Origin: a virus
Direction: 5' to 3' (one strand)
Length of the DNA: 27,609 nt
Virus record (IMG/VR): IMGVR_UViG_3300024346_000405
Coordinates: 1 to 27,609 of that record
Shown here piece after piece: positions 14,675-21,193 of the stretch. Made by a program: the position numbers and the translations under genes. Position 1 is the first letter of the stretch. Each line of letters starts with the position of its first letter. The notes below the pieces were generated by a model that ran no database searches, was not told the DNA's origin, and saw only the letters and a program-made list of their open reading frames with translations.

Positions 14675-16336
14675 ATGGCTGGTTTAGAAAGATTTAACTC
14701 ACCTGTAAAAGTTCAAAGAATCGGTAATGACTCAGTTTACGGAACAGGTTCTGACGGAACCGTAGTGATTGCATCCAATACATCCCTTACTAGGGATATG
14801 TACTACAGTAGTCTTACGATCAATAGTGGTTCTCATCTAAACACAAACGGTTTTAAAGTTTTTGTAAAAAATACATTAACTGTAAATGGAAGTATTGGAA
14901 TAAATGCTGGGGTTGCGGTTAGTAATGCAACTCTTGTTGGAACATCAAATATCGCAGCAAATACCACAAACTCAATCGGAGGAAGTGCTGCTGGTGTAAC
15001 CTACACAGCATCTCAGGTTTCTTCTGATGTGCGTTCTTATATTGAAAATATTTTGATGGGAGCTTCTGTAAGCGTATCGGGAACGGTTGCTGCTTTTACT
15101 GGTGGGGCAGGGGGAGGTAATGGAGCTGCTGGAACTGTTACTCCCGCAACGGCAGGGAGCGGTGCAACCAATGGGGCTGCAGGATCTGCAGGATCTGGAG
15201 CAACTGCGGGTGGTGCGGGTGGTGCAGGTGATCTTGGTCCTCATAGAAATGTTTTGGCACCCGGAGGTAATGGCACTGCAGGAACTCCCGGAACCAATGG
15301 GGCTGCTGGCTCTGCTGGCTCTGCTGGCACCAATGGAGCCGCTGGTACAACACCCCCTGCTGCTTCGGGAGGAACAGGAGCAAGAGGTGGTGGTGTAGTT
15401 CTTGTATGTGCTAAGTCAATTACAGGAAGTGGAAGCATTGTATCTCTTGGCTCACATGGAGGTCTTGGAGGAAACTCAGCAACAGGTACTGGTGCAACAA
15501 ATGGCGCTAATGGTACTGGCGCAACTGCGGGAGGGGCGGGTTCCGCAGGCTCTGCAGGAACAGCTGCACCGGGTGCCTCTATTGCTCATCATGTCAACAG
15601 CCATGCACATATCATAAGTGGTGATGGTACACATGGTGCTCATGTTCAAGTACCATCTCCCGCTCTACCGAGAGGTCATATTGCTGCAGCTCATGGTCAA
15701 CATGCTCATGGCTCTTATACAAACACTCATCATGGTGCAACCCCTGTTCATCCTGAAAACCATCATGGTGGTTCAAGCCCCACCTACGGTAGTGCTTCAA
15801 CAGGTTATGCACATGTCGCCCCATCTGGTTATTATCACCAAAACGGTATAAACCATACCGTAGGGGGTCATCTTGGTCATGATGGAGCAGTTGCTCATGG
15901 ACATTCCGGAGATGTGGAATTTGGTGTTAATAGCTATCACGAAACTGATCACCACCATGTGGGAGGCTATAAAACCCCTCATCACACAGCTTCGCAAGCC
16001 CGCCCCCGCACTGATCGTGTTGGCCATCATTTTAATGGTGATCACAGAAACGCAGGCGATCAAAGACATGTAGGTCATACTCACAAAGCAGGAGGAGCTG
16101 CGGGATCTGCGGGATCTGCGGGAACTTCTGGTACTTCTGGAAGCAATGGAGCTGCGGGGACCAATGGAACAAATGGCTCAACAACGGCTGGCGCTCATGG
16201 TCAGTCAGGTGGAGGTGGAGGGATATTTATTATAACCGATTCAACCCCGACAGGCGTGACAACAAGCGTTGCTGGTGGTACAATTGGAGGAGTTAGCGCT
16301 AGTAGTGGTAATATAATTACCGTACTCAATGCATAG
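14675..16336 (+). CDS. Large glycine-rich adhesin with His-rich insert
   Basis: The 553-residue protein begins with the same head domain as the previous gene (VYGTGSDGTVVIASNTSL, then FKVFVKNTLTV). Residues about 140-300 are Gly/Ala/Asn/Thr-rich with collagen- or polyglycine-like runs (GSGATNGAAGSAGSG, GTNGAAGSAGSAG). Residues 305-470 hold 34 His, many as HH, HxH or HHH (HVNSHAHIIS, ETDHHHVGG, GHHFNGDH). A second Gly-rich run (about 473-515) precedes a final IFIITDSTPTG segment. Phage fibre tips that bind metal through HxH motifs are known (T4 gp37), so a metal-stabilised rod is a reasonable inference. No Shine-Dalgarno is visible and the start lies 1 nt after the preceding stop. Probable receptor-binding protein. 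Confidence 0.75.
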   Translation: MAGLERFNSPVKVQRIGNDSVYGTGSDGTVVIASNTSLTRDMYYSSLTINSGSHLNTNGFKVFVKNTLTVNGSIGINAGVAVSNATLVGTSNIAANTTNSIGGSAAGVTYTASQVSSDVRSYIENILMGASVSVSGTVAAFTGGAGGGNGAAGTVTPATAGSGATNGAAGSAGSGATAGGAGGAGDLGPHRNVLAPGGNGTAGTPGTNGAAGSAGSAGTNGAAGTTPPAASGGTGARGGGVVLVCAKSITGSGSIVSLGSHGGLGGNSATGTGATNGANGTGATAGGAGSAGSAGTAAPGASIAHHVNSHAHIISGDGTHGAHVQVPSPALPRGHIAAAHGQHAHGSYTNTHHGATPVHPENHHGGSSPTYGSASTGYAHVAPSGYYHQNGINHTVGGHLGHDGAVAHGHSGDVEFGVNSYHETDHHHVGGYKTPHHTASQARPRTDRVGHHFNGDHRNAGDQRHVGHTHKAGGAAGSAGSAGTSGTSGSNGAAGTNGTNGSTTAGAHGQSGGGGGIFIITDSTPTGVTTSVAGGTIGGVSASSGNIITVLNA

Positions 16337-16344
16337 GAGGGAAA

Positions 16345-16578
16345 ATGATTCAATTTTCATTAACAGCAGAACAGAAAAAAGAGATGCTTGAAAACAACCT
16401 GCGAAGTATTTCAATGGAAATCTACAGTCTGATTCTGTTCTTAGGTCATGATCCAGATACATACGATCAAACTGGAATACTTGCTTTTGCAGAACGAGAA
16501 GCTCCAAGCAATGAGGCAAGATTGTTCTCGTTATACAACCGCTATAATTCACTTCAAGAGAAAATAGCCAGCCTGTAG
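16345..16578 (+). CDS. Small alpha-helical protein following the adhesins
   Basis: The 77-residue protein starts MIQFSLTAEQKKEMLENNLR and contains a helix with MEIYSLILFLGHDPDTY, then REAPSNEARLFSLYNRYNSLQEKIA. It is helical and charged, with no membrane segment. I recall similar short proteins next to fibre genes in aquatic phages, but I have no function for them. A chaperone or coiled-coil adaptor for the adhesin is one possibility. AGGAGG (16335-16340) is the ribosome binding site before ATG 16345. The gene marks the boundary to the accessory cassette that follows. Confidence 0.7.
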   Translation: MIQFSLTAEQKKEMLENNLRSISMEIYSLILFLGHDPDTYDQTGILAFAEREAPSNEARLFSLYNRYNSLQEKIASL

Positions 16579-16579
16579 T

Positions 16580-16981
16580 ATGAGAAGGGTGATTTTTTGT
16601 CCCAACGAATCCCTCATTCCAGAAGCGGAAATCCTTTCTAAGAAGAATAATTTGCCAATAAATATTGGTTTATTTGACGAAATAGAAAATTTATCATTTG
16701 ATCATCGGAAAGTTCAAATCCTTGAAGTACCTGAAAAAAACAACCTTTCTTATTTCCAGACCTGTGCTAATCATTTTCATACTAATATTTGGTACGAAAA
16801 CGATTTTATTGCATTAAAAAATCAAACCGTTTTAAATATAGATGGTGTTGAATTTCAGCCAGTGTTGGCTGAGAAACACAAAGTCCATTTTCTGATTTTA
16901 GAAAGTATAACCGGAAATAAAAAATGCAGTATTATTTCCAATAATAAAATAGTAGAAAGTTTTAATTACGATGTATGTTGA
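16580..16981 (+). CDS. Protein of unknown function, first gene of the oxygenase/halogenase cassette
   Basis: The 133-residue protein has an alpha/beta character: MRRVIFCPNESLIPEAE, NLPINIGLFDEIENLSF, an EVPEKNNLSYFQTC stretch and a beta-rich C-terminus with VHFLILESITGNKKCSIIS. It is Asn- and Lys-rich, like its downstream neighbours and unlike the Gly/Ala-rich adhesins before it. ATG 16580 lies 1 nt after the previous stop with no clear Shine-Dalgarno, so it may depend on coupling. The stop overlaps the oxygenase start by 11 nt, tying it to that gene. I cannot assign a function. Confidence 0.65.
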   Translation: MRRVIFCPNESLIPEAEILSKKNNLPINIGLFDEIENLSFDHRKVQILEVPEKNNLSYFQTCANHFHTNIWYENDFIALKNQTVLNIDGVEFQPVLAEKHKVHFLILESITGNKKCSIISNNKIVESFNYDVC

Positions 16982-17564
16982 AAAAATAGAAGAAATGCCT
17001 TGCGTATGGGTGTACAAAGACTATTTTGATGTAAAAGATTTTATTTCAAAATTTGAAGAAGAGGCTGAGAAGTCTTGGTCTTATATTCCGTGGACAAAAT
17101 CCGTTACTGGAGATGCAGAGAACAGGCGGGAATCAGAGTACAGGAGTTCTCTTGAAGCCCCAGTGGGGGTTCTGCTAGAAAAAGATTTGGTTGCTGATGT
17201 AGCGGAGTTGGGGGAATCCTTTAAGGAAATTTTTTCTTCAATTGACAAGTGCATTTGGGATTACCGAAATGCTTATGATTTATTTTTAAAAGAAGTGGAA
17301 GTAATAAATCTTTTAAAATATGAAGGAAGCGCTCAGTATCATAGTCATCACGATCACAGTGCAAGCAATGGCAGAATTCTGAGCCTAATTGCTTGTTTTG
17401 GAGATGACTTTGAAGGAGGGGAACTGGAGTTTCCCTTTTTTAATAAAACAATAAAATTGCAAAAAAACTCTTTAATCCTATTCCCTTCCAATTTTCCCTA
17501 CACCCATATAGCTCATCCGGTAACAAGTGGGGTTAAGTACAGTATGGTAACATGGTTTATATGA
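16971..17564 (+). CDS. Fe(II)/2-oxoglutarate-dependent oxygenase (prolyl 4-hydroxylase-like)
   Basis: The 197-residue protein has the facial-triad signature of 2-oxoglutarate oxygenases: H126-H-D128 (HxD), distal H179 in YTHIAHPV and K189 in GVKYSMVTW as the 2-oxoglutarate carboxylate ligand. FEGGELEFPF (about 147-156) and LILFPSNFPYTH are classic neighbours of these residues in prolyl hydroxylase-type enzymes. The N-terminal part is less conserved. Such enzymes hydroxylate proteins or small molecules. A cyanophage protein of this class acts on proline-containing peptides (general family knowledge), but this substrate is unknown. It sits between two unassigned genes and upstream of a halogenase. 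The start overlaps the preceding stop by 11 nt, with no good Shine-Dalgarno. Confidence 0.85.
   Translation: MYVEKIEEMPCVWVYKDYFDVKDFISKFEEEAEKSWSYIPWTKSVTGDAENRRESEYRSSLEAPVGVLLEKDLVADVAELGESFKEIFSSIDKCIWDYRNAYDLFLKEVEVINLLKYEGSAQYHSHHDHSASNGRILSLIACFGDDFEGGELEFPFFNKTIKLQKNSLILFPSNFPYTHIAHPVTSGVKYSMVTWFI
17541..17553 (+). promoter_or_regulatory. Putative extended -10 promoter inside the oxygenase gene
   Basis: AGTATGGTAACAT contains TG (17545-17546), one base, then TAACAT (17548-17553). ATG 17561 begins 7 nt later. This reproduces the arrangement at 7192-7212 (AGTATGGTAAGAT, 7 nt, ATG) almost base for base, despite lying in coding sequence. A leaderless transcript from here would start at the next gene. 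Confidence 0.5.
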
Positions 17565-18631
17565 AAAATATAAGTGAAATCAACCCTCTTGATTACGAAA
17601 GTTACTACTTTATAGGCGATATGGATAATATTGAGTTAAAGTTTAATACCACAGAGGGTATGATTGTGCATGATGATTATGATGTGATCAATACAGAATC
17701 TGGTAAAATCATCGCCTTCCCAGTCCGAAGAGTCGGTGTCCATAATTACATATGTAATGATGTAAATGTTAGCTTAACTTATTTTGATCAAATGTTTGAT
17801 ATTCTAGATAAAAAAGAATTTGAAGGTTTTAAGTTCTTCATACTTGCAAACTCTATTGAACTCCCAAGTTTTGAGGAATTTGATAAAATAGAGGGGATGA
17901 GTAGAACAGTGGAAGGTACGCATGCTATTCGATGTGATTATGGAAAATATGGCTCATTCCCTTTCTCCATTCCCGAAAAGGTTTATGTAATATCAAAAAC
18001 ATTTAATCCACTCAATCTTGCGGGAGTTGCTCATGTGGCATATCTAGAAACTCTAGAAAAAGAGAATCAAAATCCAAACCACTCTTCTGTACTCATGTCC
18101 GCAAGATCCTACTCGGCAATGCTAAAAGTTATTTATGAGTGGGCTATGGTGCCGGATGCTGACATCCACGAATATGCTGAAATTTCTCAAAAGGCAAAGG
18201 AGCTATGGTCCAGTTTAAATGTACCTGCAGATTTACAGGATTGGCTTTCAACTCAATACCCTGCAGCTAGGTTGTCTAAATATCTAAATGGTCAGCCATA
18301 TAAGGGTATAGAACATGAGATGCCAGAAGAGATGCCAGAAGTTCTTTCTAATTTTATCAAATCAAATTGTCAGTACAGAACACTAACATCTTTAAAGAAT
18401 TCTCATCCAAGTAATGTTGTAATTCCTCAAGATATTCTTGATTCCGAAAAGAGTCAAATTGATTTTTTCATTTACGACTTGCTTACAAGAAACAATATTG
18501 ATTATGAAGATAAAAAGTATATTGATATTGTAAAATTATTTTTTGATAAAAACTACACCTTAGATTTTGCACCAAATAGTAATGTTGGGCAAATGATAGC
18601 AAAAACTGCATGTCTTCAAAGGACACTATAA
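17561..18631 (+). CDS. Protein of unknown function between the oxygenase and halogenase
   Basis: This 356-residue protein is one I do not recognise. The N-terminal half is mixed alpha/beta (YYFIGDMDNIELKF, IIAFPVRRVGVHNYI, KFFILANSIELPSFEEF). The C-terminal half is helical with YSAMLKVIYEWAM and LSTQYPAARLSKYL. It is acidic, has no signal or membrane segment, and has a base composition like the oxygenase and halogenase. ATG 17561 forms an ATGA overlap with the oxygenase stop and has a promoter-like element 7 nt upstream. ATG 17552 is in frame but has no advantage. Its fixed place between the two enzymes suggests a partner or substrate-recognition role. That is inference only. Confidence 0.65.
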   Translation: MKNISEINPLDYESYYFIGDMDNIELKFNTTEGMIVHDDYDVINTESGKIIAFPVRRVGVHNYICNDVNVSLTYFDQMFDILDKKEFEGFKFFILANSIELPSFEEFDKIEGMSRTVEGTHAIRCDYGKYGSFPFSIPEKVYVISKTFNPLNLAGVAHVAYLETLEKENQNPNHSSVLMSARSYSAMLKVIYEWAMVPDADIHEYAEISQKAKELWSSLNVPADLQDWLSTQYPAARLSKYLNGQPYKGIEHEMPEEMPEVLSNFIKSNCQYRTLTSLKNSHPSNVVIPQDILDSEKSQIDFFIYDLLTRNNIDYEDKKYIDIVKLFFDKNYTLDFAPNSNVGQMIAKTACLQRTL

Positions 18632-18635
18632 TAGT

Positions 18636-20096
18636 ATGAAAACAACAATTGTCGGAAGTGGTACGGCAGGATTAATTACTGCTTTGATTTTAAGAGAAGC
18701 GTTCCCCTTTAGGGAAATTACAATCATATCTTCTTCCAAAATTGGGATAATTGGAGTCGGGGAAGGGTCAACAGAGCACTGGAAACTCTTTATGAGCCTT
18801 TGCAACATACCACTTGGTGAGATGATTGTTGAATCCAGAGCTACCCATAAGTATGGAATTCGTTTTGAAAATTGGACTAATCATACCCCTGATTATATTC
18901 ATAGCATATCAAGTGCAGATACTCATGAACCCATTGGGTATTATGCTGCCTACAATGGCTTTATCATGAATAATAGAACATTAACAGAGAACATGGCACC
19001 AAGATCTCTTATTGAAAATAAGATAAATGCCAATAACCCTCATCAATCTGTTAATCAATTTCATTTTGACACTTTTTCTTTAAACAAATATCTATCCAAT
19101 ATCTGCATTAGTAGATCTATAAAAATTATAGATGCTGAGGTTATCAAGGTTAATTTAAATTCAGAGAACGGCTATATTGATTCCGTAATGCTGGACAGTC
19201 TTGAAAACTTTGAATCCGATTTCTGGATTGATGCTACAGGAATGAAGAGAACTCTGATGTCAGAGATTGGCAATACAGAGTGGAATTCCTTTAAAGACTA
19301 TTTGCAAATGGATTCTGCAATAGCTTTCCCAACAGAAAGCGACCCTTCTGGTGAAATTAGACCGTATACAAGGGCGAGAGCGATGTCTAATGGTTGGGTT
19401 TGGGAAATTCCAACACAAGACCGGCGGGGTAACGGTTATGTATATGCTTCCCAGCATTGCACTGATGATCAAGCGGTCAAGGAAGTGTCCGACCTGCTAG
19501 GTCGTGAAGTTGAACCAGCACGAAGTTTTAAATTTGATCCGGGTCATCTAAAGAAATTCTGGGTAAATAACTGCGTAGCAGTTGGGTTGGCAGCAGCTTT
19601 TGTTGAACCGATTGAGGCAACATCTATTGGGTCAACAATCCAGCAAGCTAGATACTTAATGCATTCGCTAAGTACTTATGACTTGAATTCTAAAAAAATT
19701 CAAGAAGACTATAATCTTAAGATGAATACTATGATGGAAAACATATTGGCAATGATTTCTCTTCACTATGTTTCTGATAGAGAAGATACACCTATGTGGA
19801 AGCAGCAAAAACAAATGAAGAAGCCAGATTACCTAAATAATCTTCTGGAACTTTGGCAAGAAAGACCTCCATTCCGTGACGATATCCCAACAAACAGTTA
19901 TGAGATGTTCCATGTTCCTCACTTTTATCATGTTGCACAGGGTCAAAAGATGCTCTCTGCGGAGAAAGCGGAAAAAATGATTAGCGCTTATGGCAAGAAT
20001 CAATTTGTAAATAAATTAATTTCAGATATCAAACTGGACCAAACAGCACATGCAAAGGTGGATCATGCGGAAGCACTCAGACAAATACAACTATAA
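18636..20096 (+). CDS. Flavin-dependent halogenase (tryptophan halogenase family)
   Basis: This enzyme family uses FADH2, oxygen and halide to halogenate aromatic substrates. The 486-residue protein shows the family signatures: GSGTAG (7-12) for FAD binding, GVGEGSTEH (40-48), the catalytic-lysine candidate K72 in HKYGIRFENW, the diagnostic WxWxIP as W253-V-W255-E-I-P258, and FVEPIEATSI (321-330) with the conserved Glu. It is somewhat shorter than PrnA or RebH. Related halogenases are known in cyanophages, and one (VirX1) was reported to prefer iodide and accept varied substrates, so the substrate here need not be tryptophan. No flavin reductase gene is in the window. AAAGGA (18618-18623) is the only weak ribosome binding site, 12 nt upstream. 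The C-terminus overlaps the next gene. Confidence 0.9.
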   Translation: MKTTIVGSGTAGLITALILREAFPFREITIISSSKIGIIGVGEGSTEHWKLFMSLCNIPLGEMIVESRATHKYGIRFENWTNHTPDYIHSISSADTHEPIGYYAAYNGFIMNNRTLTENMAPRSLIENKINANNPHQSVNQFHFDTFSLNKYLSNICISRSIKIIDAEVIKVNLNSENGYIDSVMLDSLENFESDFWIDATGMKRTLMSEIGNTEWNSFKDYLQMDSAIAFPTESDPSGEIRPYTRARAMSNGWVWEIPTQDRRGNGYVYASQHCTDDQAVKEVSDLLGREVEPARSFKFDPGHLKKFWVNNCVAVGLAAAFVEPIEATSIGSTIQQARYLMHSLSTYDLNSKKIQEDYNLKMNTMMENILAMISLHYVSDREDTPMWKQQKQMKKPDYLNNLLELWQERPPFRDDIPTNSYEMFHVPHFYHVAQGQKMLSAEKAEKMISAYGKNQFVNKLISDIKLDQTAHAKVDHAEALRQIQL

Positions 20097-20883
20097 GATT
20101 GCACATTTCCGACACGACATACCAAAACCTAAAAGGGGAGAAATTGTCATCGTCCCCTCAGACAATCGTTTGATAGAAATACCCCCTTATGTCGCAGGAA
20201 GCCAGTTACCTTCTTGGTGGAAACTTCTTCCAAAAGAAAAGGGTTCGCTTAGGTTTTGTGAGGGTACATATGATTTCAATAATCTTGGGATCATCATTCC
20301 GGCATGGTCGGATATAAAAGTCAGACCAGATATCACAGGGACTAATTTTGAAGCAAGAATCGTTCCGATGAGCGATTATGCAGACTCAACCAGTCCATTT
20401 ACTATTGAGGACTTTACTGCTCAATCAGCATCGGGTTGCCCAATGGAAGATATAAGAAAAATTAAAACGGGAAGATATCTTAAATTAGTTTCCCCTTGGA
20501 GATATAGAACGCCAAAAGGTGTTTCTTTAATGGCAATGCCTCTTTTGCATGAGCCAAATGAGAATTATGAAGTAGTTCCGGGATTGGTCCATACTGATTT
20601 CTATAATCAAATTCATGTTGTTTTAAATATTAAAACAGATAAAGAATTCTCTATACCTGCGGGAACCCCATTGCAACAGTTAATTCCAATTAATCGCAAT
20701 GATAATATTAAAAAAATTACTTTTGGAAATGAGTCAATGTTTAAGTTTGTAAGAAATTCAGGATTGGGTGATTCCTATGTCCCCGCTGAAAACTCAAGAG
20801 TTTTTTATCGTAAAAAACAGAGAGAGCTAGATTCGGAAGCTAAAGAAGAGGATGGTAAAAAATGGTATTCTTTAAGAAAATAA
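20065..20883 (+). CDS. Conserved phage protein of unknown function next to the halogenase
   Basis: The 272-residue protein has a layout I recall from cyanophage and marine phage contigs, often near oxygenases: QLPSWWKLLPKEKGSLRFCEG near residue 48-68, GIIIPAWSDIKVRPD, SPWRYRTPKGVSLMAMPLL, PGLVHTDFYNQIH and IPAGTPLQQLIPI. The last elements resemble the barrel of cupin or dUTPase-like proteins, where 'G-D-x-I/L-x-Q' strands line a pocket. No catalytic residues can be named. ATG 20065 is chosen over ATG 20050 because AAAGGTGG (20054-20061) lies just before it. It overlaps the halogenase end by 32 nt and the next gene by 22 nt, so it is transcribed and probably translated with the halogenase. A basic, disordered C-terminal tail ends in SLRK. 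Confidence 0.75.
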   Translation: MRKHSDKYNYKIAHFRHDIPKPKRGEIVIVPSDNRLIEIPPYVAGSQLPSWWKLLPKEKGSLRFCEGTYDFNNLGIIIPAWSDIKVRPDITGTNFEARIVPMSDYADSTSPFTIEDFTAQSASGCPMEDIRKIKTGRYLKLVSPWRYRTPKGVSLMAMPLLHEPNENYEVVPGLVHTDFYNQIHVVLNIKTDKEFSIPAGTPLQQLIPINRNDNIKKITFGNESMFKFVRNSGLGDSYVPAENSRVFYRKKQRELDSEAKEEDGKKWYSLRK

Positions 20884-21152
20884 TTGATGCAATTAAGACG
20901 ATGAGTAGTCGTTCTTACTGGACAAAGGTTAACTCAGTAGAGGCTTGGGGATTTGCAACAAAGATTGCAATTATCTTTCCGGGTCTTCTTCTTGATAAAC
21001 AATGGTGGTGGTTATATATCTTTGCCATCATTTCAAGCATAAGTCTTATCTGGACATCAACCCGCAAGACTTTGCCAACAATTATCCTATTCAATGTTGC
21101 TTGGGTGATTCTAGCCAGTTTGTCTATCCTGAAGCATTTTTGGTGGTTTTGA
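20862..21152 (+). CDS. Small membrane protein closing the accessory cassette
   Basis: The 96-residue protein has two or three hydrophobic segments: FATKIAIIFPGLLL (about 31-44), WWWLYIFAIISSISLIW (about 48-65) and TIILFNVAWVILASLSIL (about 73-90). It is rich in Trp and has a basic N-terminus, so it is probably an inner-membrane protein. It overlaps the preceding gene by 22 nt, with GAGG at 20848-20851 as ribosome binding site. It is not obviously a holin, since three such candidates already exist next to the endolysin. It could anchor the cassette's products at the membrane or act on superinfection. Function unknown. Confidence 0.7.
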   Translation: MVFFKKIIDAIKTMSSRSYWTKVNSVEAWGFATKIAIIFPGLLLDKQWWWLYIFAIISSISLIWTSTRKTLPTIILFNVAWVILASLSILKHFWWF

Positions 21153-21171
21153 GATTTACCAACTAAACCTA

Positions 21172-21184
21172 TATGCTGTATAAT
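21172..21184 (+). promoter_or_regulatory. Putative promoter for a leaderless connector operon
   Basis: TATGCTGTATAAT ends in a perfect -10 hexamer (21179-21184). ATG 21194 begins 9 nt later with no Shine-Dalgarno, so the mRNA would start 0-3 nt before the start codon. TTTACC (21155-21160) is a weak possible -35 at 18 nt. The TATG upstream of the hexamer is shared with the elements at 7194, 23261 and 24119. Confidence 0.6.
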
Positions 21185-21193
21185 TAAAGCATA

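Noticed and set aside
14972-15824. Several open frames on both strands in the adhesin gene
   Set aside because: Gly/Ala/His-rich codons rarely create stops in other frames; these frames have Leu/Gln- or Ser/Cys-rich nonsense-like composition.
12207-16336. Diversity-generating retroelement acting on the fibre genes
   Set aside because: No reverse transcriptase or template-repeat pair is seen in the window; the repeats are ordinary low-complexity protein repeats.
18627-18632. TATAAT just before the halogenase start
   Set aside because: Only 3 nt separate it from ATG 18636, so transcription would start inside the gene; unlike the other elements it cannot serve this start.
21135-21170. Possible terminator at the end of the accessory cassette (TTGGT/ACCAA, GGTTT/AAACC)
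   Set aside because: Only 5-bp AT-rich stems with long loops and no T run, too weak to support.
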